Shown: positions 34,363 through 42,581 of the stretch, in pieces | Layout of the letters: each line of letters opens with the position of its first letter | Position numbering within the stretch: the stretch's first letter is position 1 | DNA from: Azospirillum cavernae | GTDB taxonomy: Bacteria; Pseudomonadota; Alphaproteobacteria; Azospirillales; Azospirillaceae | Reading direction: 5' to 3' | Length of the DNA stretch: 64,000 nucleotides | Assembly: GCF_003590795.1 (NCBI RefSeq) | Contig: NZ_QYUL01000003.1 | Coordinates: 689,501 to 753,500, forward strand | Translations under genes and position numbers: made by a program | Notes under the pieces: model-generated | Told to the model about the DNA's origin: nothing | The model's input: the letters and a program-made list of their open reading frames with translations, nothing else | The model's database searches: none

Positions 34363-35253
34363 TCACCCCTTGACCGAGCCAGCGGTCAAACCGCGAATGA
34401 AGTATTTTCCGGCCAGCGCGTAGACGACGAGGGTGGGCAGGCCCGCGATCATCGCGGCGGCCATGTCGACGTTGTACTGCTTGACGCCGGTGGTGGTGTT
34501 CACAAGGTTGTTCAGCGCCACCGTCACCGGCTGCGCCCCGCCCGCCGCGAAAGACGCGCCGAACAGGAAGTCGTTCCAGATCTGGGTGAACTGCCAGATG
34601 ATCGTGACGACCATGATCGGCAGCGACAGCGGGACCATGATCTTGGTGAAAATCTGGAAGAAGCCAGCCCCGTCGATGGTCGCCGCCTTCACCAGATCGT
34701 CGGGAATGCTGACGTAATAGTTGCGGAAGAACAGGGTGGTGAAGGCCAGTCCATAGACGACATGGACCAGGATCAAGCCGCCCGCCGACCCGGCCAACCC
34801 CAGAAAGCCCAGCGTCTGCGCCATCGGCAACAGCATGACTTGGGAGGGCAGGAAGCTGCCGAACAGGATCATCGCGAAGACCACATTCGCCCCGCGAAAG
34901 CGCCATTTGGTCAGCGCGTAGCCGTTCAACGCCCCGAACAGGGTGGAGATGATGACCGCCGGGATGACGATGACCAGCGAGTTCATGAAATAGGGGGCCA
35001 TGCCCCGGCAATCGGCGCCGATGCAGGCGCGGGTCCAGGCGTAGATCCAGGCGTCGGTGCTGATGTCGCGCGGCAGCGACAGCAGCGAGCCGGTGCGAAT
35101 CTCGTCCAAACTCTTGAAGGAGGTGGACAGCATGACGACCAGCGGCAGCAGGTAATAGGCCGCGAACAGCAACAGGATGAGATACAGGCCCCAGCGGGCG
35201 ACGCGCGGTCCCATCCCTTCGGCGGGCGGCAGCGCGGAGGTCAGGCTAGACAC
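34363..35253 (-). CDS. gtsC: Glucose/mannose ABC transporter permease, GtsC-like
   Basis: The 296-residue CUT1 permease of the MalG side has about six helices and the ATPase-contact loop VKAATIDGAGFFQIFTKIMV. From memory of Pseudomonas GtsC it shares long stretches (GLAFTTLFFRNYYVSIPD, WQFTQIWNDFLFG, KQYNVDMAAAMIAGLPTL), so a glucose/mannose importer is the best call. Its start overlaps the end of the gtsB-like gene by 8 bases. The operon is divergent from zwf-pgl-glk, matching a glucose role. Confidence 0.92.
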   Translation of the reverse strand: MSSLTSALPPAEGMGPRVARWGLYLILLLFAAYYLLPLVVMLSTSFKSLDEIRTGSLLSLPRDISTDAWIYAWTRACIGADCRGMAPYFMNSLVIVIPAVIISTLFGALNGYALTKWRFRGANVVFAMILFGSFLPSQVMLLPMAQTLGFLGLAGSAGGLILVHVVYGLAFTTLFFRNYYVSIPDDLVKAATIDGAGFFQIFTKIMVPLSLPIMVVTIIWQFTQIWNDFLFGASFAAGGAQPVTVALNNLVNTTTGVKQYNVDMAAAMIAGLPTLVVYALAGKYFIRGLTAGSVKG

Positions 35254-36211
35254 GCTTGCCCCCTTTCAACTCGGAATAGAGGTACGGGACGATGATGGCG
35301 ACGACGGTGGCGAGCATCATCATGGCGCTGGCCGAGCCGATGGAAATCTGGTTCCGCCGGAAGGTCATCTCGTACATGAAGGTCGCGGGCAGGTCCGACG
35401 CGTAACCCGGACCGCCGCCGGTCAGCGCCACGACGAGGTCGTAGCTCTTGACCGCCAGATGGGCCAGGATGACGAAGGCGCTCATGAACACCGGGCGGAC
35501 CGAGGGCAGAACGATGCCCCAATAGATGCGCGGCAGGCTGGCCCCGTCGAGATAGGCCGCCTTGATGATCTCCTGATCCACCCCGCGCAGCGCCGCCAGA
35601 AACAGCGCCATGACGAAGCCGGAGCTTTGCCAGACCGCCGCGATCACCAGCGTGTAGATGGCGGTGTCCTGTTGGACGATCCAGTCAAACGTGAAGGTCG
35701 GAAAGCCCAGATCGCGGACGAATTCCTGGATGCCGATGGACGGGTTCAGGATCCATTTCCACGCCGTGCCGGTGACGATGAAGCTCAACGCCATCGGGTA
35801 GAGGTAGATGGTGCGCAGCACCCCTTCGCCCCGGATGCGCTGGTCCAGCATGACCGCCAGCACGATGCCGATGGCCAGACTGACGCCGATGAACAGCCCG
35901 CCGAAAATCAGCAGATTTTCAATGGCGACGTACCAGCGTTCGATCTTCCACAGCTTGGTGTAGGCGTCCATCCCGACCAGCTCGTAGCTGGGCAGCATGC
36001 GGGAGTTGGTGAAGCTGATGTAGACCGTCCACAGGATGAAGCCGTAGACGAACACCAGAATCGCCGCGAAGGACGGGGCCACCACCAGCTTCGACAGGTG
36101 CCGCTGAACCAGCTCGCCAAAGCTGGAGCGGGCAGGCGCGTCGCCGGATTGCGTTTGGTTGTTTTGCGCGCTGATGGCGGCGGCTTTGTAGGATGGGGTC
36201 TGCAAGGTCAT
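35246..36211 (-). CDS. gtsB: Glucose/mannose ABC transporter permease, GtsB-like
   Basis: The 321-residue CUT1 permease of the MalF side resembles Pseudomonas GtsB closely in recalled stretches: LLIFGGLFIGVSLAIG, RTIYLYPMALSFIVTGTAWK, GFVMALFLAALRGVDQEI and VPYLYSELKGGKR. ATG 36211 has GAGGA 8 bases upstream; an in-frame ATG at 36262 is less well placed. It is the first gene of the operon; in Pseudomonas the binding-protein gene gtsA would precede it, but here the next gene upstream is zwf on the other strand. Confidence 0.92.
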   Translation of the reverse strand: MTLQTPSYKAAAISAQNNQTQSGDAPARSSFGELVQRHLSKLVVAPSFAAILVFVYGFILWTVYISFTNSRMLPSYELVGMDAYTKLWKIERWYVAIENLLIFGGLFIGVSLAIGIVLAVMLDQRIRGEGVLRTIYLYPMALSFIVTGTAWKWILNPSIGIQEFVRDLGFPTFTFDWIVQQDTAIYTLVIAAVWQSSGFVMALFLAALRGVDQEIIKAAYLDGASLPRIYWGIVLPSVRPVFMSAFVILAHLAVKSYDLVVALTGGGPGYASDLPATFMYEMTFRRNQISIGSASAMMMLATVVAIIVPYLYSELKGGKRV

Positions 36212-36424
36212 GGGGCGATCCTCGCCGGAAGGGGGCCGATCATGGAGCGAAGCCATGGGCATACCCCCGCGAGGACGTCCGCGCGGTCGTCGCCGTCGGA
36301 TAACGCGGGTCGCGCATTCTGGTCCCTCCCGTAACAGGTTGCTGTTGGACCGCTGTTGGTTGGTCGCGGTCGTTTGTCTGACGGTTACTGTACCCGTCCG
36401 ATGATGCGCGGGGCGGACTATTTG

Positions 36425-36518
36425 GTAACAGGGCGCTTTCGTTGTGGGGCGGCTGTTACGTTGGCGTTACAAAGGCGGTTTTCGTAACAGGGCGAAGCGG
36501 TTGATACGCCGCTGTTAC
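36425..36518. promoter_or_regulatory. Duplicated operator GTAACAG-N21-CTGTTAC in the gts/zwf intergenic region
   Basis: Two inverted repeats of identical geometry occur at 36425-36459 and 36484-36518, 59 bases apart. Each has perfect 7-base arms and exactly 21 bases between them, and both left arms continue as GTAACAGGGCG. A lone further half-site, GTAACAGG, is at 36331-36338, and a GTTAC at 36465. They lie in the 390-base divergent region between gtsB and zwf, closer to zwf, which otherwise contains no gene. Confidence 0.6.
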
Positions 36519-36601
36519 ACGGAAACCGGATCCCCCGGCGCGGTCGTGGTTTTAGTGTGGGCGCGAACAATCGGGTCCGGCAGCAACAGGCGTTTCCTCC
36601 C

Positions 36602-38119
36602 ATGAGTCCCATCATCGAGCGTGTGGCGTCCTTCGACTATGTGGTGTTCGGCGCGACCGGCGATCTGTCGCTGCGCAAGCTGCTGCCCGCGCTGTACGAA
36701 CGCGACCGCGACGGCCAATTGCCCGACGACGGGCGGATCATCGGCGTCTCGCGCTCAGCCCTCAGCGGGGCGGAGTTCCGGGCGCAGGCGGCGGACGCGC
36801 TGGCCCGGCACGCCGCCCCGCTGGATCCCAATGCGACCGACCGCTTCCTCGCCCGGCTCGACCATGTCACCGCTGACGCGCAAGGGGCGGAGGGCTGGGA
36901 CGCGCTGGCCGCGCTGCTGGAGGGGGGCGCCGACAAGGTGCGGGTCTTCTACCTCGCCACCCACCCCGATCTGTTCGGGCCGATCTGCCAACGGCTGGAG
37001 CGGGCCGGGCTGGCGACGGCGCGCTCGCGCGTGGTTTTGGAAAAGCCGATTGGGCGCGATCTGGCCTCGGCCCGGCGGATCAACGACGAGGTTGGCGCGG
37101 TCTTCGCCGAAGGGCAGATTTTCCGCATCGACCATTATCTGGGCAAGGAAACCGTCCAAAATCTGCTGGCCCTGCGCTTCGCCAACGCTTTGTTCGAGCC
37201 GCTGTGGAACAGCGGCGGCATCGACCATGTGCAGATCACCGTCGCGGAATCGCTGGGGATCGAGCGGCGCGGCGGCTATTACGACCGTTCCGGCGCGCTG
37301 CGCGACATGGTGCAGAACCACCTGCTGCAATTGCTCTGTCTGGTGGCGATGGAGGCCCCGGCCTCGCTGGAGCGCGAGGCGGTGCGCGACGAAAAGCTGA
37401 AGGTTCTGCGGGCGCTGGCCCCGCTGACCGGGGCCGACGCCCTGACCCACAGCGTGCGCGGCCAATACCGCGCCGGGGCCATCGACGGCGAGCCGGTGGC
37501 GGGCTATCTCGACGAGGAGGGGGTGGCCGCCGACAGCGCCACGGAAACCTTCGTCAGCCTGAAGGCCGAATTGCGCAACTGGCGTTGGGCGGGCGTGCCC
37601 TTTTACCTGCGCACCGGCAAACGGCTGCCGCAACGCGTGTCGGAAATCGTCATCCAATTCCGCCCCGTGCCGCACAGCATCTTTGGCGCCGCCGCCGGGG
37701 CGACTCTGCCCAACCGGCTGGTGGTGCGCCTGCAACCCGACGAGCACATCCGTTTGCGCCTGATGACCAAGGAGCCGGGACCGGGGGGCTTGCGCCTGCG
37801 CGCCGCCGCGCTCAATCTCAGCTTCGCCGAAACCTTCAAGCGGCGGGTTCCCGACGCTTACGAGCGATTGCTGATGGACGTGGTGCGCGGCAACCCAACC
37901 CTGTTCATGCGCCGCGACGAGGTGGAAGGCGCCTGGGAATGGGCCGAAGGGCTGTTGGGCGCGTGGCGCGACAGCGGCGAGCGGCCCAAGCCCTACACCG
38001 CTGGAACCTGGGGGCCATCCTCGGCCATCGCCATGATCGAACGCGACGGGCGGACGTGGCACGAGGACGAGTCCGCCGTTAAAGACGCTGACCCTGTTGT
38101 TTTGGGAGCCGCCGCATGA
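36602..38119 (+). CDS. zwf: Glucose-6-phosphate 1-dehydrogenase
   Basis: This enzyme oxidises glucose-6-phosphate to 6-phosphogluconolactone, the entry to the Entner-Doudoroff and oxidative pentose phosphate routes. At 505 residues it is full length. The NADP site is FGATGDLSLRKLLPAL (about residues 16-31) and the active-site segment RIDHYLGKETVQNLLALRF begins at residue 175. EKPIGRDL is also conserved. ATG 36602 follows CCTCC-type pyrimidine sequence with no strong ribosome site; a longer frame from 36557 exists but extends into the regulatory region. The stop overlaps the pgl start (ATGA). Confidence 0.97.
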   Translation: MSPIIERVASFDYVVFGATGDLSLRKLLPALYERDRDGQLPDDGRIIGVSRSALSGAEFRAQAADALARHAAPLDPNATDRFLARLDHVTADAQGAEGWDALAALLEGGADKVRVFYLATHPDLFGPICQRLERAGLATARSRVVLEKPIGRDLASARRINDEVGAVFAEGQIFRIDHYLGKETVQNLLALRFANALFEPLWNSGGIDHVQITVAESLGIERRGGYYDRSGALRDMVQNHLLQLLCLVAMEAPASLEREAVRDEKLKVLRALAPLTGADALTHSVRGQYRAGAIDGEPVAGYLDEEGVAADSATETFVSLKAELRNWRWAGVPFYLRTGKRLPQRVSEIVIQFRPVPHSIFGAAAGATLPNRLVVRLQPDEHIRLRLMTKEPGPGGLRLRAAALNLSFAETFKRRVPDAYERLLMDVVRGNPTLFMRRDEVEGAWEWAEGLLGAWRDSGERPKPYTAGTWGPSSAIAMIERDGRTWHEDESAVKDADPVVLGAAA

Positions 38120-38808
38120 CCGCCCCTTTGTGTGTGTTCCCCGACGCCGCCACGCTGGCCGAAACCCTGGCCGACGAGGCGGAAGCCTTGCTGACCGACG
38201 CCATCGCCACGCGCGGGGGCGCCAGTTTGGCGCTGCCCGGTGGGCGGACGCCGTCGCCCTTTCTGATCGCGCTGGGGAAACGGGCGGTGGAGTGGGCCAA
38301 GGTGACGGCGACGCTGGTCGATGACCGTTGGTTGCCGCCCGACAGCCCGGACAGCAACGCCGCCACCCTGCGCGCCACGCTGTTGGCGGCGGCCCCGGCC
38401 ATCCGCTTCGTCCCGCTGTTCAACGGCGCGCCGACGCCGGAAGCGGGGGAGGCCGCCTGCGCCGCCACCCTGCGGGTGTTGGCCTCGCCCTTCGATCTGG
38501 TGGTGACGGGCATGGGGGAGGACGGTCATGTCGCCTCGCTGTTCCCCGACGCGCCGGACTTGGCGAGCGCGTTGGATGGCCCGTCGCCCTGCCGGGCGTT
38601 GCGCTCCCCCAGCGCGCCGCACCCGCGCCTGTCGCTGACCCTGCCGCGCCTGCTCGATTCCCGGCGGATCGTCGTCCTCATCACCGGCGCGGCCAAACGC
38701 GCGGTTCTGGAGCGCGCGCAAGAGGATGGGCCGGTCGCGGAACTGCCGGTGCGCGGCATCCTGCGCCAGACGCGGACGCCCGCCGCCGTCTTCTGGTCGC
38801 CCGCCTGA
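38116..38808 (+). CDS. pgl: 6-phosphogluconolactonase
   Basis: The 230-residue protein is a SOL/DevB-type lactonase, which hydrolyses 6-phosphogluconolactone. Family segments are SLALPGGRTPSPFL, DDRWLPPDSPDSNAA and VVTGMGEDGHVASLFPDAPD. Its ATG overlaps the zwf stop, giving tight coupling of consecutive steps. It is slightly shorter than many homologues but lacks no conserved block. Confidence 0.95.
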   Translation: MTAPLCVFPDAATLAETLADEAEALLTDAIATRGGASLALPGGRTPSPFLIALGKRAVEWAKVTATLVDDRWLPPDSPDSNAATLRATLLAAAPAIRFVPLFNGAPTPEAGEAACAATLRVLASPFDLVVTGMGEDGHVASLFPDAPDLASALDGPSPCRALRSPSAPHPRLSLTLPRLLDSRRIVVLITGAAKRAVLERAQEDGPVAELPVRGILRQTRTPAAVFWSPA

Positions 38809-38809
38809 T

Positions 38810-38958
38810 TGTCCCTCTCCCGTTTCGGGAGAGGGAAGGGGCCTGCCGCGCAGCGGCGGGAAGGGTGAGGGGTTCGCGCATGGGCGACGCCGCCTGATTC
38901 TTGGTTCACCCCTCACCCGGCCCTGCGGGCCACCCTCTCCCGAAACGGGAGAGGGACA
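38810..38958. repeat. GC-rich palindromic intergenic repeat (copy 5)
   Basis: The outer arms are TGTCCCTCTCCCGTTTCGGG and the complementary end CCCGAAACGGGAGAGGGACA, with an inner TGAGGGGTTCGCG/CACCCCTCACCC pairing. Each end is itself a hairpin. It separates pgl from glk in an otherwise tight operon. Confidence 0.75.
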
Positions 38959-39000
38959 GAACGCCGCCCACCACCACAACATCCCACCACCGAGATCCGC

Positions 39001-40002
39001 ATGACCGACACCGTATGGCCGGCGCTTGTCGCCGACATCGGCGGGACCAACGCGCGCTTTGCCCTGGTCGCCGAACCGGGGGCCGCGCCGACCGCCGTCC
39101 ACAGCCTGCCCGCCGCCGATTACCCGAACCTGCCCGACGCCGTCGCCGCCTATCTGGAGCGCGTCGGGGTCCGCCCGCACGCCGCCTGCGTCGCCGTGGC
39201 CGGGCCGACGGTGGGCGACCGCATCGTTCTGTCCAACCGCAATTGGGATTTTTCCGTCCGCGCCGTGGCCGAGCGCTTCGGCTTCGCCCCGCTGCTGCTC
39301 ATCAACGATTGCGAGGCGCTGGCGCTGGCCCTGCCGCGTCTGGGTCCGGCGGAGGTGATGCGGTTGGGCGACGGCGATTCTTTCGGCGAGCCGGGCCGCC
39401 CGCTGGCCTTGATCGCGCCCGGCACCGGGCTTGGCATGTCGGGCGCGTTGCCGACGGCGCATGGCTGGATCGCCCTGTCCGCCGAGGGCGGGCACGCCGA
39501 TCTGGCCCCGGTGGAGGATTTGGAGATTGAGGCGCTGCGCCGCGTGCGCGGCGAGCGGGGGCGGGTGTCGTTGGAAAGCGTGCTCTGCGGCTCTGGGCTG
39601 GAGCGGCTGCACCGGGCCATCGCCGCCGTGCAGGGTCTGCCCACCGACGCCTTGCCCGCCGCCGAAATCACCCGCCGGGCGGCGAGCGGCGGGGAGGGGA
39701 GTTTGGATCGGCTGTGCGCCCGCACGCTGACCACCTATTGCGCCCTGTTGGGCGGGGCGGCGGGCAATTTGGCGCTGAGTTTGGGCGCGCGCGGCGGGGT
39801 CTATGTCGGCGGCGGAATCGCCCCGCGCTTCGCCGCCTTTCTCGCCGCCAGCCCGTTCCGCGCCCGGTTCGAGGCGAAGGGACGGATGGCCGACTACTTG
39901 CGGCCCGTGCCAAGCTGGCTCATCCTGGTCGAGAACCCGGCCTTGAGCGGCGCCGCCGCCCATCTGGACACCGTTCACCGGACCCATCACGCGGGCGCCT
40001 GA
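39001..40002 (+). CDS. glk: Glucokinase
   Basis: The 333-residue cytosolic kinase of the bacterial glucokinase family phosphorylates glucose with ATP. The phosphate-binding motif is ADIGGTNARFAL at residues 9-20; LSNRNWDFS, LINDCEALALALP and GTGLGMSGALP are sugar-site and phosphate-2 segments, and SAEGGHADLAP carries the catalytic region. It lies downstream of zwf-pgl, fitting uptake of free glucose by the divergent ABC importer. The repeat before it means it may have a separate promoter or reduced readthrough. Confidence 0.95.
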   Translation: MTDTVWPALVADIGGTNARFALVAEPGAAPTAVHSLPAADYPNLPDAVAAYLERVGVRPHAACVAVAGPTVGDRIVLSNRNWDFSVRAVAERFGFAPLLLINDCEALALALPRLGPAEVMRLGDGDSFGEPGRPLALIAPGTGLGMSGALPTAHGWIALSAEGGHADLAPVEDLEIEALRRVRGERGRVSLESVLCGSGLERLHRAIAAVQGLPTDALPAAEITRRAASGGEGSLDRLCARTLTTYCALLGGAAGNLALSLGARGGVYVGGGIAPRFAAFLAASPFRARFEAKGRMADYLRPVPSWLILVENPALSGAAAHLDTVHRTHHAGA

Positions 40003-40044
40003 CCCGCGACGGCGACAAACACGGCTTATCGAGGAAACGCGCCC

Positions 40045-41085
40045 ATGACCTCCACCACGCTGTCCGTCGGGCTTCTCGGCTTCGGCCTTGCCGGGTCGGT
40101 CTTTCACGCGCCGTTGATCCAGGGCGAGCCGCGCTTGCGGCTGGCCGCCATCGCCAGCTCACGGGTGGACGACATCCGCCGCGCCGCGCCGGAGGCGGTG
40201 GCGGTGTCCAGCCCCGCCGCCATTCTCGACGATCCGTCCATCGACCTTGTGGTGATCGCCACCCCCAACACCAGCCACGCGGTTCTCGCCCGCGCCGCGC
40301 TGCTGGCGGGCAAGCATGTCGTGGTGGACAAGCCGATGGCGACCTCGGCGCGGGAGGCCGATCAACTGATCGAGCTGGCCCACCGGCAAGACCGCCTGTT
40401 GACCGTGTTCCACAACCGGCGTTGGGACGGCGATTTCCTGACTTTGCGCGATTGCGTGGACAGCGGCGCGTTGGGTGAGATTTACCAGTATGAGGCGCAT
40501 TTCGACCGTTTCCGCCCGGCGATCAAAGCGGGCTGGCGGGAAAAGCCCTTGCCGGGATCGGGCGTGCTGTTCGATCTGGGCGCGCATCTGATCGATCAAG
40601 CGCTGACCCTGTTCGGCATGCCGCACACCGTCACCGCCGACGTCGGCCCCCAGCGCCGCGCGGCTGAGGTGGACGACTGGTTCCACCTGATTTTGAATTA
40701 CGGGCGGATGCGGGCGATCTTGCACGCCGGGACGGTGGTGTGCCGCCCGGGGCCGCGCTTCCAGATCCACGGCGACGCGGGCAGCTTCCTGAAATCCGGC
40801 ATGGACGGGCAGGAGGCCGCCTTGCGCGCCGGTCGCCGCCCCAGCGGCGGCGATTGGGGGCTGGACGAGCCGGAGTTGTACGGGCGGCTGTACGAGGCCG
40901 ACGGCGGGGAGCGGGTGGTGGAAACCCGTCCGGGCGACTATCCGGCCTTTTACCGGAGCGTCGCCGCCGCCATCCTGGACGGCGAGACCCTGCCGGTGAC
41001 GGCGGAATCGGCGCGCCACGTCATGGCGGTGCTGGAAGCCTGCGCCCGCAGTTCGGCGGAACGTCGCACGGTCGCCTTGCCGTAA
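40045..41085 (+). CDS. Gfo/Idh/MocA-family oxidoreductase
   Basis: The 346-residue NAD(P)-dependent dehydrogenase has the family N-terminal Rossmann segment (LLGFGLAGSVFHAPLI), the motif GKHVVVDKPMATSAREADQ (Lys-Pro of the EKP site) and a C-terminal alpha/beta domain with SGVLFDLGAHLIDQALTLFG. YgbJ/YdgJ-like members reduce or oxidise sugars and inositols. It is 42 bases after glk with GAGGAAA before the ATG, so it is part of the glucose unit. The substrate may be a sugar or lactone not covered by Glk-Zwf-Pgl, but this is inference. Confidence 0.9.
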   Translation: MTSTTLSVGLLGFGLAGSVFHAPLIQGEPRLRLAAIASSRVDDIRRAAPEAVAVSSPAAILDDPSIDLVVIATPNTSHAVLARAALLAGKHVVVDKPMATSAREADQLIELAHRQDRLLTVFHNRRWDGDFLTLRDCVDSGALGEIYQYEAHFDRFRPAIKAGWREKPLPGSGVLFDLGAHLIDQALTLFGMPHTVTADVGPQRRAAEVDDWFHLILNYGRMRAILHAGTVVCRPGPRFQIHGDAGSFLKSGMDGQEAALRAGRRPSGGDWGLDEPELYGRLYEADGGERVVETRPGDYPAFYRSVAAAILDGETLPVTAESARHVMAVLEACARSSAERRTVALP

Positions 41086-41115
41086 ACGCCCTCGCCGCAA
41101 ACAGTCGCGTGGCGG

Positions 41116-42324
41116 TCAGCCCTTGACCAAGGGACAGCCGCCGTCGGCCAGCGGGCGCCACGCCTGTTCGGGCGGGATGGTTCCGGTGACGGCGAAGTAA
41201 TCCCAGCCGCCGCGCGAGTCTTTTTCCGCCTTGGTCGTCAGCAGATAGAGCGGGTGCAGCTTGCGGCCATCGGCGCGCACGCTGCCCTGTCCGAACAGCG
41301 GGTCGTCGGTCGGCGTCGCCTTCATCGCCGCCACCACGGCCCGCCCGTCGGCGGCGCTTTTCAGCGACTGCACCGCCTTCAGATAATGCAGAACCGCCGA
41401 ATAGACGCCCGCCTGCATGTCGTTCGGCACGTTGCCGCGCGGATGGCGGGCGGCGAAGCGCTTTGCAAAATCCCGGCTGCCGTCGTTGCGGTCCCAGTAA
41501 TAGGCGCTGACCACCGAAACGCCTTGGCTGGCCGCCAACCCGACGGCGGGCATTCCCACAATGTTGAGGATCAAGGCGGCGACGCGCTGTTTGCCGCCAA
41601 CGCCGAACTCCGACGCCTGTTTCAGAGCGTTGACGGTGTCGCCGCCAGCGTTGGCCAGGGCGATCACGTCGGCCCCCGACGCCTGCGCCTGCAACAGGAA
41701 GGATGAGAAATCCGAGGTTCCCAACGGGTGGCGGGCGGATCCCAGCACGGTTCCCCCGGCGGCGACCACCGCGTCGGCGGCGTTTTTCTCCAGATCCTTG
41801 CCGAACGCGTAATCGGCGGTGATGAAGTACCAGCGCTTGCCGCCCTGCGCGGTCAGAATCTGGCCCATGCTGTGGCCCTGCGCCCAGGTGTCGTAGGTCC
41901 AATGGACGCTGTTGGGCGTGCAGGATTTCCCCGTCAGGTCGGAGGTTCCAGCGCCCGACGCGATGAAGACGCGGTTCTGATCCCGCGCCAACCCCGCCAC
42001 GGCCAACGCGATGGCCGAATTGGGAACGTCAAGGATGGCGTCCACCCCGTCCTGCTCGAACCAGCGCCGGGCGATGGCGGCGCCGACGTCGGTCTTGTTC
42101 TGGTGATCCGCCGCGACGACCTCCACCGGAACGCCCAGCCGGTCGCCGAAATCCTCCACCGCCATGCGGGCGGCGATCACCGACCCCGGCCCCTGATCGT
42201 CGGCGTAGATGCCCGACATGTCGTTCAGAACGCCGATGCGCACGGGCTTGCCCTGCGCCTGGACCAGTCCGGGGAACAATCCCGCCGCGAGCAGTACGGC
42301 AAGACAGGCGGCTTTCGTCTTCAT
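41116..42324 (-). CDS. LivK-type (branched-chain amino acid family) ABC substrate-binding protein
   Basis: The 402-residue periplasmic protein has a signal peptide (MKTKAACLAVLLAAGLFPG, cleavage near VQAQG). The mature domain of the LivJ/LivK fold starts PVRIGVLNDMSGIYADDQGP and includes DHQNKTDVGAAIARRW and VHWTYDTWAQGHSMG. Members bind amino acids, amides, urea or aromatic acids. No permease or ATPase genes of this class are nearby, so it is either an orphan binding protein or serves a transporter elsewhere. It converges with the Gfo/Idh gene. Confidence 0.9.
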   Translation of the reverse strand: MKTKAACLAVLLAAGLFPGLVQAQGKPVRIGVLNDMSGIYADDQGPGSVIAARMAVEDFGDRLGVPVEVVAADHQNKTDVGAAIARRWFEQDGVDAILDVPNSAIALAVAGLARDQNRVFIASGAGTSDLTGKSCTPNSVHWTYDTWAQGHSMGQILTAQGGKRWYFITADYAFGKDLEKNAADAVVAAGGTVLGSARHPLGTSDFSSFLLQAQASGADVIALANAGGDTVNALKQASEFGVGGKQRVAALILNIVGMPAVGLAASQGVSVVSAYYWDRNDGSRDFAKRFAARHPRGNVPNDMQAGVYSAVLHYLKAVQSLKSAADGRAVVAAMKATPTDDPLFGQGSVRADGRKLHPLYLLTTKAEKDSRGGWDYFAVTGTIPPEQAWRPLADGGCPLVKG

Positions 42325-42461
42325 GGCTCCATCCCTCCCTGAATGTCGGTCGGGCGGCGCTCCGCCCCCCGTTCTTTTTGGGTCAGACGCGCAAGGTCGG
42401 GCGCGCTCTGATCGCCCGACAGATTGGTATGCAATATAACAGTGACGTCAACTCGTCATTT

Positions 42462-42481
42462 GGACAGAATACCGTTTGTCC
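42462..42481. promoter_or_regulatory. Inverted repeat GGACA-N10-TGTCC upstream of the LivK-type gene
   Basis: Five-base perfect arms lie about 140 bases upstream of the binding-protein start. The 246-base gap also contains an AT-rich patch (42429-42441), a TGACGTCA palindrome at 42443-42450 and a small hairpin TGCGGA-N5-TCCGCA at 42482-42498 downstream of hypE. No gene is seen here. Confidence 0.3.
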
Positions 42482-42549
42482 TGCGGATGGAGTCCGCAAG
42501 CGTGATTGGTTGACATGGGTGGTCCTGAGCGGGCGTCAGCCGCTCTGCC

Positions 42550-42581
42550 CAGCGTCAGCAAATCCCAGCGTCAGCAAATCC
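42550..42581. repeat. Tandem 16-base duplication across the hypE stop codon
   Basis: CAGCGTCAGCAAATCC occurs twice in perfect tandem (42550-42565 and 42566-42581). The second copy encodes the last codons and stop of hypE on the minus strand, so a duplicate of the C-terminal ...IC-stop sequence lies just after the stop. Confidence 0.85.

Noticed and set aside
38810..38958. CRISPR-like array
   Set aside because: The GC-rich elements are single palindromic units with no regular spacers and no cas genes.
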